Shown here: in pieces, positions 23,901 to 38,900 of the stretch | How positions within the stretch are numbered: position 1 is the stretch's first letter | How the letters are laid out: each line of letters begins with the position of its first letter | Source: Haemaphysalis longicornis | Taxonomy: Eukaryota; Arthropoda; Arachnida; Ixodida; Ixodidae | DNA length: 64,000 nucleotides | Reading direction: 5' to 3' | Assembly: GCA_013339765.2 (NCBI GenBank) | Contig: CM023457.1 | Span: 75,527,819-75,591,818, forward strand | Made by a program: the position numbers and the translations under genes | Notes under the pieces: generated by a model | Seen by the model: the letters and a program-made list of their open reading frames with translations, nothing else | What the model was told of the DNA's origin: nothing | Databases searched by the model: none

Positions 23901-26900
23901 AACATTTCTGCGCTCCTACATGCCTAATTACATGCACTCAGTATATCTTGCAGTTACTCTGAACATTTACTTTTCCGTTCATGCTAATGTCATCTCCTTC
24001 ACGCGTAGGAACAAAATGTACTGGATTTGTGTTGTGGATGCAGTGAAACTGCATATAAAAAAGGTATGTCAAAACAGAGGAGAAGAAAAGAACTCATAAC
24101 TGCCAGTTAAGTCAGGTAAACAGGTGTTCCAATCATTACCATAAAATTTTAGTGCCTGCTTCGAAAAAGGGTTAACTTTCAGAATAACTGCTAGTTTCTA
24201 TTTCAATTCTTTCCAAATGTAGAGAGCTCTGACGTTTTTTGTGTGTTTTTTTGTGTGAGATGGCAGTTTTTAGGACGATGTGATGGTATGTTGGAATTAG
24301 GATTGAGCCACATAGATGAAATAACCCCACAAATTGTAAGTGTACATGTAATAACTATATGGGAAAGTGATATTCGTTTTATCCGCGACATTCTGCTTCC
24401 CTAATGGTACGAAACTGGCACTTCCTTCACAACTTTTATTCACCTACTACTTCACGTACTACCAATATTCTTTTGTGCGGCTTGCTGAAAAGACTTTGCC
24501 GTTTGGCTCGAGCCAGAGTTCCAGCCCTCGCTGTGTTTAATATCTTGCTGTCAGTAAAGTAACATTGTTATGAAAAAAAAATGCCTCCTAGTTTCGGTTC
24601 GCAATATTTTTGGTGTCAAATTGAGTGTTTCGGCATCTTATGGTTCACTTAAACAGCACGACGTAGCCTATTAACAGATTTAGTTCGCATTCCTCTCGGT
24701 CACAGCAACTGCTAGTTCTGTGCTCTCCGGGAAAAGGAATGCACCTTTTCGAAAACTCAAACATCCATCTATTAGGTCATTCAGCAAGCAAAATGAAAAA
24801 AAAAGCGGGACTCGCGTTGCTATTGTTCCACTGAGCTCAACGTGTGTGGTTTTTGTGCTGTCCACCTTACCTATAATGGCATGCAAACAGATCAAGAACA
24901 CAGTTTGAAGGCTACATTCACCTCCACGATGCATGGTGCCAAACAGAGGTAGAGGAAAAGAAGAAAATGCAAAAACACACAAAGTGAAAGCATGAAACAA
25001 CAAAACAAAACAGAACGAAGGAAAAGGTGGTAGGAAAATAGAAGTAGGAAGAGGAAGCGCAGCAGAGAATCCCCAGCTAGAGGGCGCAGCGCAAGAATGA
25101 ATAGCCTACCAGCAGGACAGCCAAGAGAATGTTGGCGCTTCTGGCCGCAAGCTCGCCCGACACGCACCCGCCACCGTGGCAACACAAAGAAAGAGACATA
25201 GGATGGCAACAGAATGAGCATAATAACAAAAACCGCCGCAGCCAACCCAGGAAAAGCCATGCACGTTCGTACGCGCTCAAATGAAAGTTTTCTAGACAAC
25301 TGACGCTCGTTTGACCAGTTACGCCTGCAAACAATTCATTACATATAACCCCGTCATAGGGTTCCGGCAATGGGCCTTAGAGGCTAGTGCACGTGCTCAT
25401 TATATAGTATTTCCACACTTTTATCGTATTGTTGTCGGTACAGTTGCCTATAATGAACAGTGGTTAAGAGGGTAGATTTATTGTTCAATGACACATCACG
25501 TTTATTCCGTGTGTGCATCGTTGTTTTGGATTAACATTGATTTCGATCTTGTCTTCGTGGAATATTATAGGCCAGGAGGCATTATTGCACGAATAAATAA
25601 CTACAAATGTTCAGTGCTGTCAAGTTTTCATTCATATCAGGTTTTAGCACAAATTATCGTCGACAATCACTGATCCAAAACAATATCACTTGCTGATTCA
25701 AGTTTATTTGTGGGGGGACAGAGTTACTAAAATACGACTTGTCTGTGTAAAACACGTACGCTGAAGTGCTTGTATTAATGCTATTCAATGATAACGTGGT
25801 ATTGTTAAAACCAGTAAAAGTAACAGACATTGAATGATTCTAGATTTTATAAATGACACTTTACCCCTAGCCAGACGAAATTAACTATATAGAAGATGGC
25901 GTAATATTTTGTTTTTGAGGGTGCGCTTAAAAGTACACTGACTTTTAAAAGCATAACACACTCACATTTTGTGAGTTTAACGCACCGCAGCTGCACCTAG
26001 CCTATGAAATGTCCGTAGCGAAGAGCTCCGAATTAATTTATGCAGCCTTGATATCATTAACATACACTGAAATATAGACAACCAGGTTTTATCTTTTTTT
26101 TTTTTGAAGCACAACAGGTGTACGAGGTATTAATGGGGTATCGAAAGAAGGCATAACCTTCCGTTTGCTGTACAGTGCAGCGAAAAGCTAGTGTCTACAG
26201 TACACCACTTCTATAACAGTAAGGTTTCAGACAGACGCATTTGCGGGTACCCATCAGTATAGTCAATGGCCCCGCGGCAGGGTTTGGGTATGGGGCGGCA
26301 AGCTTACCTGGAGGGACTCCTGCGCGCCGCCCTGGTGGCGGGCGGCAGCGGCGGCGGCTGGGGCCCGTCGTGCTTCCTCAGCTGCACGTGGTTGGTGGTG
26401 GAGCGGTGTAGGCGGTGGTCGAGCGAGGCCGTCGGCGAGACCCGTGCGTGCTGGTAGCCCTGCGGCGGGGGGACCCTTGTCCCCATGACGCCGCTGTGCG
26501 GCCGGCTCGCGGCCCGCATCGACGACCACATGCTCCCGAACAGGGTGTGGTTGCGCTGCACATGAGGGGACGCAAGAGATGACGGAACGGGTTAGCACTT
26601 GCCGAAAAGTCTCTAAACCCTGTTATTGCTATTTCATGTGGCTAAATCGATTGAGTGAAAGCGCGTATTTCTGCCCCGTGTGACTACTTCATAAGTCACA
26701 CGGTGTGACTACTTCATAGTAGTCACACTGTGACCTACCAGTGTGACTACTTTATAAGGGAAACACTAGACGCGGCTTGCTCAGCAAAGTAGTGCTGGTG
26801 TTTCGCTCTGGTACGCTCGGCACATGACTATAATTCATTTCAGTAGCTGTCAAGATCACGATGACATGGAAGGACTGCCTCCTATTTCTCTCGTATTTTC

Positions 26901-29900
26901 TACTTAACTCATCTGCGATGTGTTTTGTATAGTGCACATATGGATTAAGAGCAAAGTAAGTTTTGAGCTGACGGTGTTCTCGGCAACAGACGATTTCAAT
27001 GTTTTAAATTTTCCACAGTCATTCCTGAGTATTTTACACCATTCAACACCTTTTCTCAGCAGAGCGTTAAGGTATCATTATCCGGTTAACTCTTTGAGAA
27101 GTTCTGAACACCGCAAAACAAATAGCGCGGTCACTAGACAACGTGATAAACGGCACCTGTGCGAAATATAATTTTCCACCTACAGCGGAAAGATAGTACT
27201 GTTGCTGCAAAGTTTGCAACACCTTTATTTTGCTATTGCAGGAATACGCGTCCATCGTTTTAGTGATTTCGTCTGAGTTCAGGAGGACGCTGTACAGCGA
27301 GGCACTGCGGCTGAACGGATTTGATTACGGTCGTATGGCATCTAATTGTCAAGCTTCGTGACGCATTTGATGCCAGGTGGTTTTTAAATCTCTCTTGATG
27401 GGTACAATGAATGCGAACGATTTCGTTTCGAGATATTTCACCCCCGAACATACCGAAGCATACTCACTCGGTGCATGGGTTCGTTGTCCTGTCCTTCTTC
27501 GAAATCCTGGTCCAGGTTCCCGGATACGGCACGCCGGATTTCAGGCCCCATCTCGTGTAGTTCCCTGAGGCCCGCCTATAGTAGAGAAACGCAGGCAGTG
27601 TGTAAAGAAAAGCTCTGGTTGCCTATGTTGGGAAACGCGAGGGAAGTCTTAAATATTTGACATGGCCGCATCAAAAAAAAAAAAATGGCAGATTGCCTAG
27701 GAGTTTCTAAGAGTGTAAAAGGAAAGCCTAGTTAGAACTTCTCTTGATCTGTTGTTGAACATTCCGTTAAACTTCGCCGCCGTGTTTGTCCCCACTTGAC
27801 CAGCCTTATCGACAGCCCCAGCGGAGCTTGTTGTGCTCGCTAGAGATCGCCATTTCCAGGCCCCCGCTGCGTCGCTCTTTCTCATAGCCGTCCTTCGACC
27901 CTCCCCCCTACACTCACCCTACACTACACTCACCCGGTTCCTAAATAACCTGTGCCAATCCACCCTTTCCAAAAACTTTATTTCTGGCATTTTTTCAACC
28001 TCGCAAGCATACACCCCCACATACCATACTATTACATCAGATGTAGGTGTTTACCACAAAATTAGCTAATAAGCAATTTATTCTAGATTGCAGGGTTCGG
28101 TGTACACATTCTCCCTCTTGAAGCAGTCACGTCAATTGCATAATAATGGAATGCCTCAACAAAAGCAACAGCTCAAGCGCAACACTCTGTCCTGTCAGAG
28201 GGCGTAAGATACGAGCTTAACAAGCTTCTACAGCATATTTTGGATTCTTATTATTAGAACATCTCCTTTCACACCTTCGGCTAAATAATATTTTGTAAAT
28301 AGCATTTTCTACAACGTTGCCTTAAAGGGTCCATGGAGACAAAAGACGACTGTTCAATTTGAAAAAGAACGCAACCCTTGCAAACTCAGTTCTATTTCGC
28401 CACGAAAGACGTTCTTTTAGCAAGAAAATGCTGGCTATATTGAAAAACTTTCAGATTTTGCGCTACATTGACGTAAAATGGGAAAGAGTAACGTAAAATG
28501 AACAAGCAGCGAAAAGACCATTACCGGTGTGCTAACTGCGCGTTTAAATGCAAGTGATACAATCAAACTGAACTAGAGGCCCCAAAACGATAGCTCAGTC
28601 GTGTTTCTTGGAAATAGCGCACGTCGGTGGCCGCCAGTCGCTCGAACACGGTTCTGCCATGCCATAGAGAAATCCCCAGGAAGTGTCTGGGGAGTCGGCA
28701 CTGCGTCATATGCTTTCTTTAATATCTGGATTATTTGTTTAGTTCGCGATAGAATTGATATCATTTTTAAATGCAGAGCATTTCAGTAACTCACGATGTC
28801 ACCCGCGTTGACGTCCGTAGTCGTAGTCCGCACCCCTCCCTCCCCCTACACTGTATAAAAAAAATACTATCCGGCGCCTGGTTTCGATCCCTCGACCCTG
28901 CGGGCGGAACGCAATGTATACATGGTGCTCTACCCACTGCGCCACAAAGCCGACACAGAATGGGAGGCTACGAACGCGCCTTATATCCTTGACTCATTCA
29001 AACTACGTCAGAAGCTGCTGATACAACGCATTCACTACCACCAACTCCCCAAACACTAAACGTTAACGCAATACACCCACCCCCTATGCGACGCATTTAC
29101 TCGAGTCCCCCTCGCGGGGAGATGGGCCCAATTTTTTTTATCGTGACGAACTAACCTTTTAATTACAGTTAAACGTGGATGTAACGAACGTCTATGTAAC
29201 ATATTCCTGGATTTAACGAAGTTTTTCAATTCCCTATTTTCAGCCCCACTGAAAGCCCATGTGTTTGCGACCTGTATGTAATAAAGGCGTTGCGACGGTT
29301 AACCTTGATGCAACGAATTCGCTACTCTGATGAGCCATTGTTTTTGCACTTTGTCGTAAAAATCGGCTGGGGAAATGCACTAAGTTGGCGAATTTCGCCT
29401 GCTCCCAAACTACCGTGTGTTTTCACGTGTGAGTGCGGTGTCGGTTAGGTGCTAGGCCTGCCTGTCGGCGTGTAGTCGCGCGTATCCACTGCTATCGGTG
29501 GTGTCGGTTCGTCACTGATAAGTTCTACTGCAAAAAAAAAAAAAAAAAACGAAAAGGTTTGTTTTTTCAAGACAAGCTCGCAATTTCAGGTGCCGTCTCC
29601 GCCGGCAAGCAAGATGAACGTTGTCGACTGGTGCAGTATACCAGCTAGCGCCCTCTCACCAATTTTGTGTGCGGAAAAGAACAAGTTCACGAAAAGGCGT
29701 CTTTTGAGCAGAAGTTTGGTACTTGGAACGAGTTAAGGCACCGAAAAGTGTCAAAGGCAATAGTAATATCTAAGTTACGTTTGTGAATGCGGGGGTACGC
29801 GACGTTGCTTCTTTGGAGTGCCGTGCAGTGACTAAGCTCGTGGGAAAGCAGCAGGTGGAAATCACGCAGTTTTTTACTCTGTCTTTGAAGGGTGATTTTA

Positions 29901-32900
29901 CCGTGACTGATGTCTCGCATTTTGGTTTCGTTTCTACTATATTCACGCGAGCTTTAACTCGAAATCTCCATCTAACGAAAAATTGAGAGTTTTTGTCAAC
30001 TTGGTTATATCCAGGTTTAACGTAACTAAACGTAACTTCATGGCCCCTTTCATGGCTTAGACTGAAATAAATGGTTATCGTAACTGATGCCTCAAAGTTT
30101 CTTTCAGCAGTCGCAGCCATGCCAGCAGTCAACAAACTTAACCATTAGGAACCAAACACTTCGATTGACTTGCAATGACAAGTTTCGAAAAAAATTCTAG
30201 TCGGAGGCACATGAATACTTATGACTGTCACTTGCAAAACGTCGGAAATGGGTATTAAATTACGTCCAAAATTCATCTACACCACCATATTCATTTGCGA
30301 CTTCTTGAAATTTTCGAACCGCTATGTCAGCCGCCTGAACAAACGCTCCCGCACCTGCAGGGCGACGGTGCTTTCGTTGGGCTCCTTCTGCGATGCTCGC
30401 TCCTCTTTGCGCTTCTTGAACCTCCGGAAGTAGTCCTGGATCAGGAAGGTCGCGTAGAACTTCCCCACCGTCACATCGTCATCCGCTGGGAGCAGGAGAA
30501 AAAAGCACGAGTGAACACACCAGAGAGAACAAAAAAACATGAAACAAACGTGCTTTTATCAAAAAACTAAGTGCGGGCACACTGCAACCTTAAAGCGTGT
30601 CCAACAAGAAGGTGATGTGATTTAGTACTAAAGAGTTTTACAGCAAACTTGTTCTTCAAACTAAACTGGCAAAGCGTAGGGCGAAGAATCAGCCCTACAA
30701 AAGACGGGCACCGCTGACAGTCAACAAATCCAACACGGCACTTGGTCTTATAGTTTTTGTTGCTCTGGTCTTCCTCAGATACGTACAAAGGGACGAAATT
30801 CAATGAGTTTTAAAGTATTTTCAAACAAACGAGAGTTATTTACACGAGAAGCAAAATGTATTCAAGATAGTTGCGTGCACCCCAAAGGGCACTAACAGCA
30901 ATTTGCTACTAAAAGTTTGTTATGAAAAGTGAATATAGCACGATAACAAGAGCAGAACAGTACGAAATCACTGTGCATATAATTAAAGTGGTATTTGCGG
31001 ATATGAGCTGCCAGATATCAATGGTAACTTCATCTAGGTTACATTGGTAACCAGCGCCTGTTTTAAAGTAATGCCCTACTATAAGGTCAACTCACACAAT
31101 AATACATGTGTTCACATAGTGTAGAGCTATATAAAATGGTTTGATGCTTCAGTCACCTGCGGGCGGAACCACTTGGTCGAGTAGCCTGGGGCTCGTCCTC
31201 TTCCATATCTTCTTGATGATGGCTCTAAGTTCTTCATTGGCAGTGTCGATATTACCTTCAAATAAAACGAGTTTTCGAAAACATCACCATGGCAGGCATC
31301 GAAAATTTTAGTCGAGGGTCAAGGTTACCACATGCGGTTTCTAGCAATAATAGTTAGCTCAATTTGAAGGAATAGAGGTCTTGTCGGCTTACCGTCTGTT
31401 TTAATCTTGAGCGAAGTGCGAACTACAGCAAACAAAGTGGCGTTGAACATGACAGTGCCGTCGCTGTTGAGCGGCATGTTCATCGATACTAGTTTCTGTT
31501 GAGAGAAAAACAACAAAAGAATGCAAAAATCAAAACTACAGTGTCTAGTAGATAAAACATTACATTTTATTAAATGGGATGGCCTCTCTGCCATCCCATT
31601 TAAGTGTGCTGAAGTGGTCGTCCCATTTAAGTGGCCGTCCTATATAAATGAATTAAGTGAGGATACTTACACTTTCAGTTGAAGCGCCTTATATCATTCT
31701 AGGAATAGAAATGCAAGAAACACTTCCCCCAGTGGGGGCTCATAGAATTGTGAAATTAGGTTTATTAAAAAAGCTGGATTTAACTGAAAATAGCTCCAAT
31801 AACAAACGTTCTTTATTTATAATACTAAGTCCTGCAGATGACACTATATTATTTTTTGTTAAAGCTTTAGTTATGACAGTTCAATTCCAATGCTGTCCAC
31901 ATTCGCCGGTCATCTTTTAGTTGGCTCGCCGGGACACTGAAGTTTATGTGTCAAAGGATCTGGTTGTGCTTCGGCAAGAACCTCTGGTCGTATAGGGACT
32001 TGAAAGCAATATTAGTCCAGTTATGCAAAGGTCTTAGAGTTTGTCAATTGGCTGATGGGAATGTTAATGGCGGGATTTAACAGAGTACCTCACTATAAAA
32101 TGCGGCAAATAATTATTCGCCATTAATAATTTAAGGCAGATCAACCTAGAACGCGAGCACATAAAGTGAGGCAACCCACAGCACTGTTATGTATCCAACA
32201 GTGGTTGCGCTGACTTTACGTTCAGCCTTATATTGACTCACGAAAGCTGCTCTGGTCAAATACATATTGGATTGCACGAAAAGTTTGCTCTATAATGAAT
32301 ATAACACGTAGTACATATCTGCTAAACCTGCAGTTTTCTTCTCACATTTGAATTTTGACTTCATGGCAGTGCATAATAATGCATCGGCACGTGGCCACAA
32401 TTTGATACATCTGAACAGTGCCCCTAGAGGGTATCTTCATTATTAAAAGTATCCACCATTACCTTGCAGGCGACCCGGTGTGGGCATAGCTTGCCGAATC
32501 CCAGGGGAGGCTGTATTTTCCGCAGAAGTGTCACCACATCCAAGTGCTTAATGCGTCCCCTGGAGAGAGGCAACAGTTAATGGAAACAAACATTGTCAGA
32601 GACGATCACTAATAGTGAATGCTGCTGTCAGCTGTTTAGGTATCTACAAAATGATTTCTCAGAACTATGCACCTCAGCCTTACGAGTCGGGCCTCGCCAT
32701 CCAGAAGGCGCAATGACATTTATTTCGAGTGCCAATCCATTCTACGTGTGATTTTGTGGCAAGGTTAGTGGCGCTGATTTTAAATAGTGCACTGCTATGA
32801 CGAAGACATTTAGTCTCAGCGGGCGCTGGATCAAGATGCGATCTGAGTGACATCAAAGAATGATATGTTACAACGGTACACTGTTGGCCAGTTACTACAT

Positions 32901-35900
32901 TGTCAAGTGATGAAGTATACGACCTAAGACACAAAAAACACCTACACACTCTCTAAACAGTTTTTTAACTGCTTTGGTGTACATGTCAGGTACACGGACA
33001 AAACAAGTTAAGCAAGAGATGACTGTATACCGAAATAAATGACCGCATGCTTACGTTTTAACGCTGCAAAGCAATAGAGCACACCAAATTATTTCCGCTG
33101 GACTTAAAAGTGGCTATAAACAAAATAAACTCCTTGGAGCGCCTGAGTTTCTTAAAGGAGTACTGGCGAGCAATTTCGTGTTACTTTTTTTGCTGCTATG
33201 AGTGCCTACGAGCCAAGTAATAACAGAATGGAACATTAACGGCGTAACATAGCGTGAATAAATATTTACAGCCTCGTTTATTTGTGCCAGTTTCGGTTTC
33301 GACGAAACGAACACCGAGGCGGCCGCAATGGCAGGATTGCGATCACGGATGGCATCACTGTTTTGGCTGCACCATGGCCGGTTTGTACGCGAGCGCGCAT
33401 GCATTCAGACAGGAACAGGCCCCACGTGCCCGGCACCATGATATCAGTACCGAAAACTGTGTCGGGATAAACAAGGCGGAGCAGGGCGCGCCAACAACAG
33501 CCAGCGCCTTCGCTGCGTCACGGGAGCCCTGACGTCGGCAGTTTGGGGCGAGGCGCTCAGCGCGTCATGCTGATGGCGATGTCTACAGGGTATTCGTTCT
33601 GAATATTCTAGTTGCGAAAAGATTAAAATTGACCTTAACAATGTTATACTAAACGATAACGGTTGAAACTTAATGGGAGATATCTCCGTATACAAAGGAA
33701 GCTTTTTGCAAAATTCTCAGCTTTAAAGTTTTTATCAGTAAATTTTTATATAGAAAATAATTTTTAAATCGGAAGTTCGCGTGAGCTTAATTTCAAAGGC
33801 TTCAAGCCGATTATACAGGTTCTGCTGGAACTTGGTGCCTATTTCACACACAAAAATTTGGTCAGCTTCGCAATTGAGATGCGCAGTCTGAGGAAACAGC
33901 AGAGCTGGTGGTCTTCACTAGCTTTAACATACCTTTTCTTAGGCCTGCCTCTTTTTTAGAAGAAAGAAAGCCACAAGCCACCCTCATAAAGTCCAAAATC
34001 CAAACTGTGGAAGTCCACTTCATTTCAGCCAAAGTCCGAAGGCAGAAATCGTGCTACGTGCCCAAAGGAAACGCTGAGAGCACAGAATGCGATGACAGCG
34101 CAGTCAAACAGAAGCCGGTTTCATAACGCGAGGGACCAAGGTTTGATTCTTACCACGGAAAGTGTTTTCTTCAAGCAAAGTTTTTTACATCTACCCCCCA
34201 AGAGTTCTGTCGCGACCGCTGGTGTCAACAGAAAACTCTGGCGAACAAAAACAAGTTACTGGCACCGCCAGGAATAGAACCTGGATCGAATAGAGAAACG
34301 GAGCGACAGCCCGTTGTCTCACCGATTGAGCTACGAGCCCACGCGGAGATGGGGGAGACAGACGGTGCACTCACCGAGCCCGTCTGCGGGTTTACCCCCT
34401 GCGTTCTAGCTGTATGCCACGTGATAGCGTCACGCGACCTCTCGCGCCGCTGTGCGCTACGCCCACGCGCGTGTAACGGCCGTGTGCGCGCCTTGCGCAT
34501 GTGCTAGGAGTTGATAAAAATGAAAGGAAGCTCATACCAACGCATGGCATCTTACTTATCTCTCCGTCTCTGTCGCCTCCGAAGGAGGCGACGAGTTCGG
34601 CGGCAGAGACGGACGGAGAAATGAGATCGTCTAACACCGGGTTTGACCTTCCTTTCACTTTATAAAAAACGAGTTCCAGCTACGGGCTTTACCAATACAA
34701 CTCAACCAACCACCATTCATGAATTATACATTTATTTAACCTTTGCAAAGAATATCTCTGAAATTATAAAGGGTATGGTTAACTGCATTTTCCTTGTCTC
34801 TGGTTTCACTCTTAGAGGCACGTGTGTCAACTCAAGTGCCGTCGCTGGTGTCGTTGGTGTCGCTGGTGTCGTCGTTGGTGTCGCTTACAGCTTCGCTTTC
34901 CAACCACCTTCACAGGGTGGATTAGCGCACATTTTTTTTTTCTTGAGGCGCGCATTGCCCACACGTGCTCGTGGGCTCCTTGCCCCCAGCCCCACTTTTG
35001 CCAACACTTCTTAGCCTAGCATTTCCCCCTCTCCACTTTGCTGCACCGAGTTTCGAGTGACACCAGGCACTGATGGACGTGAATGTCAATCATGCTACGC
35101 TGTCAAAATGGCTCAGTTTTTCACCCTTAATAATCTGGTCATCACGAGCGAAAGCCACGGCTATGCACACAGCGCGTCGTGAAAGTTCGCCTATGCTTGG
35201 GGTTTCGCAGGCTGCTGTCCAGCCATATTTACTCGATGATTGAATTCAGCCTCTCGCTTACAATGGGACGTGCAGACAGCCCAGCCGGGCGTGTCATCGA
35301 TGGCGAGACTGAGGAACCAAGCCCCGGCAAAGCTGCCGGCACAGTATCGCTTTCGTGCGTGCACATCGTGTGCTGCACTTGCCTTTATTGCTGTAAACTC
35401 AGTCAATGAAGGTGTTTTCACACATGAGTGGTTAAACCTTTGCCAAGGAAAACCACATCGTTTACTTGCGCTGAATCGTGTGCACAGAGCATCTAGCCAC
35501 TGATGGCGATAAGGCGTAGGTGAAGCAGCTGTTTCATCATTGCCTAGTAACATTGTACCGCAGCTATGAAGCTCCGATCAAGCGACGCGATAAAAAAAAG
35601 TGCAGCGTGCGCGTCGGCGGCTGTAGGTCAATGCGGCGTGATGAATGAGCCTAAAAGATGTGGGGTAAAAGAGCTCTAAGAATAGTTAACTTTGTGCCAT
35701 ACCTTTAGGAGCCTTGTACGACGGACGCCTAGCTAGGATACTCATGGGACAGCGAATGGAGGTGGTGGCTAAACGATGCCCTTTAGTGGAAGGCTGTGAA
35801 TTCTCGAAAAGTTTCACAAAGTTTCTTTGTTCAGCTCGCACTCTTGTACCCGGCCAGTTTTGTTTCTATGAACCATCTGAGAAATGGTTGCACGAAACCG

Positions 35901-38900
35901 GTTTCTAACCAGCTGCTATTCACGCGGGACACCAGCTAGCCTCAGCTCTACACCACGGCATTATTTCGGAATGTCTTTGTTACATTAAGCCACTAACTCC
36001 ACTTGTGTACGCGTATGCCCGTGTATCAGGGCAGACAAAATAAAGAATGACAACTTCTGCTTGCCTCCCTGTAAGAACGAGTTATCAAAATTCCGTGTGA
36101 AATTGTTTCAATGATGGGGATATCAGGCCTACGAACACAAACCAGCGTGAGAAGACCACATTTTTTTATTTGAAGTATCGCAAAAGAAGTATTCGTTTCA
36201 GGAAACAACTCAGGAAAACGAGCACTTACTTGGCATCCGGGTCGTATTCTGACCACAGGCGAACAAACTCGTCCAAATGGTGAGGCCCCAGGATCGACCA
36301 GTCACGGGTCAGGTAGTCAAAATTATCCATAATAACAGCAACAAAAAGATTGATGATCTGCGAATAAGCACAGTATACAACAAACGCATTTATTTGGTAA
36401 ACAATATGGAAGCAGTTATTGCTTTAACCGACATTACAAAATCGCTGTGCAGGCTACGATCACATTCCGGCAATTTCACTTTCCCATAAGTACCTTTTGG
36501 CTACGGCATAACTAATACAGCGAGTAGGTATGCAGGGCTGCTCATTTCTCAGACAATGCTTTTATTCGTTTTTTTTTCTGTTCAGTGGTAACTAGATGTC
36601 AACAACAAACAAAAAAAGCGAAAATAGTAATCGACTCTGTATGCCAAATTTAACCATATTTCTGGCTGCTACCTTCTTTTCCTGAATATTAAATTTTTTT
36701 ATTGTCACTTTAAACATTTTATACAAAAAACTTCGAAAAGCGTTTTTGGTCCCATAGCCTGGCTGGCTAGTGTCGATGTGATACGAAATGGCGCCGTAAA
36801 TTCAGATCGATTGTCCCAAGAAGTATTAGAACCATTAGATACTTTCAAGGAGTACGCAACTGATGACAGCCCCAAACCTTGGGTTGAAAATGAGAATTTC
36901 ATTCCTTAATTTATTGATTGGCTGGCTGATAGATCGATTGGCATGATATTAGTTGTGAGTGTAGTACCAGCCACTTTGAACACCCGAGAAGGCATTGTTC
37001 ACATTGCATAATCATACTGGGCACCTGTGTAAATCGTAACGCTTGTAACGCTTGTTTTGCAGACACTCTGTATTACTTCTAACAAATAATTACATTTTTT
37101 TTCAGTTTCACATTATTTTAAATGCTCAGAATTCAGTGAGATTTAGAAAAAGATCAAGCCGGGACTTCTGCAAGTTGGCTTTTCTCCTCCACTAATAGCA
37201 GCTCTCTCGTGTGGCGGGACTCCTTTTGGTCTTTTACCCGAAGGCCGGGCAACGTCTCAAGTACTTAAGCGCCCCGGGTGGCATATTAAAATGCTAATTT
37301 TATACGGGCGAGCTATTTTCATATTTAGTTTTATATTCCAACTTCTCAAAATGAACCGACGATATGCAAGCACGCTTCGGTTGAACGGGTTGAATTACCA
37401 AGAACATTTTAGCGTTACAAACCTTATTCTGTGGCTTTGGCGATCTTTTCGCTACGAACGAAGGCGTCGCAGCTTACATCTCGACAATTTCGCCCTCACT
37501 GCATCCAAAATGCATGCTTGGCAATAGCCGATCTTCGTTTATTACGACCCGACTCATTTACATGTTGTATAAAAATATTTTAACAGCGTAGGTACTTCAG
37601 CAAAGCTCGAACTTGGGCTGTCTGATACATAACTCGGAAAGAAAGTGGCAGCGCAACAGGCTTGACAAGGAGAGAACACAAACAAGGCGAAAGTGTTCCT
37701 CTACGTCTCTTCCCGTCCCATCTGCTGCGCTACCACTTCTTGTTTTTCATAGTACAACATTCACCGCAGCAAAAGCAGTTACATTATACCTACACACAGC
37801 CGGGTTTTTTAGCGGCAATAAAACATAATCTACATGTGTACTTCTACGCCTCGCTTGTGAAATGAATAAATGCACCATCTTCCGCAATGGGTTACAAAAA
37901 GGGCTGCGTCTAATCTCATGACAGCCGTGAGAATTACCTCCGAGAAATTATCACGGCAGTTTCCATAAAGTCTGGCTGGCATAAAAAAGACCAACCTATT
38001 TTACTCTACCCAACTTATCATAACCTACCCAAATCCAGGCCAACTGCAATGAACATAACGTAACCCATCCCAACGACACAGAAAACAACTTATATTAAAC
38101 CTAATCCAACCCATTCTAAAAGTCCTCTGCGTCGATCTCTCGTTATAGTAATAACCAGAATGAAGAAAGAGCCCCAACAAAATCACGATAAGCGAAAACT
38201 TGAAAACTACAGCAAGCTAAAAAAAAAATTCCCCCATGCCAGACTCAACCCTAAGCCCTCGCGCTTCAGAGCAGGTGCCATACAACAGCGCCGCCGCAGC
38301 AACTGTAGGAAAGGAGTTCTTGGGGAATATTCGTCCCATATAATCTCCGGGTGGCGTGCTTAGTTAATCAGAGGCGACTGCCGTGAGAAATTTCTGACGT
38401 TAATGTTCACGGTTGTCGTGATAATAGACACTACCTACAAATACTTCCCCCCGGTCACAGCCACACCGCATATTAGACACTAGGCCGTATCACGGGTAAC
38501 AATCCGGCAAGGGCGACTCTCAACCGTACACAATTCTATGCTATTGATGTATTCAAGTTGTGGGGGTTTATAATGCACGAAGCTACACTTTGGGTTATGA
38601 GGCGCGCCTTAGTGGAGGGCTCAGGGTTAATTTTGACCACGAGCAGGGGACCTTTAACGCGCGCCGAAATCTGAACGCACCGGCGTTCTTATTTCGGCCT
38701 CTATCTGAAAAGCAGCCGTTGCGGCCGGGGCCAAACCCGCGTCCTTGGGCTAAGGCGATGATAAGATGTAAATAACCCCAAAGTGCATCATTTTTCTTTG
38801 GAGCAACGTTACCAGGAAGGAGCAGAGGATGTAGAAGGAGATGAAGTAGATGAGCGCCACGTCGCTGCCGCAGGGTGCCTGGTCGCCCTCTTCGGAGGCT

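Larger units (their letters stand above)
20632..26307. other. CaV1 intron 15 (5.7 kb)
   Basis: Contains a cluster of partial Ruka-type SINE pieces (21165-21880) and a further fragment (25976-26045). Otherwise AT-rich. The minus-strand frame at 24892-25370 has a hydrophobic stretch but no recognisable family and no matching splice phase. Confidence 0.6.
27576..30354. other. CaV1 intron 13 (2.8 kb)
   Basis: Holds a run of A at about 27674, a stretch resembling the LINE-like sequence at 9546 (27740-28000), the second copy of the 280-bp repeat and an 860-bp inverted-repeat element. No exon seen. Confidence 0.6.
32560..36229. other. CaV1 intron 9 (3.7 kb)
   Basis: Contains a tRNA-like SINE (34262-34345), a nested hairpin (34552-34624) and a short gtcgctggt minisatellite (34838-34890). 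GC-richer islands at 33280-33540 and 35180-35500 show open frames on both strands but no splice-compatible exon. Confidence 0.6.

Noticed and set aside
24892..25370. Minus-strand frames with a hydrophobic segment
   Set aside because: No conserved motif, no phase-matched splice sites with CaV1; left unassigned.
31657..31920. 87-residue plus-strand frame in a CaV1 intron
   Set aside because: AT-rich, no recognised domain, no neighbouring exons.
33250..33540. GC-rich open frame as a possible exon
   Set aside because: Open on both strands, no splice-compatible phase with CaV1, no recognised motif.
34262..34345. tRNA gene on the minus strand
   Set aside because: Box motifs without a clean cloverleaf; treated as SINE head.
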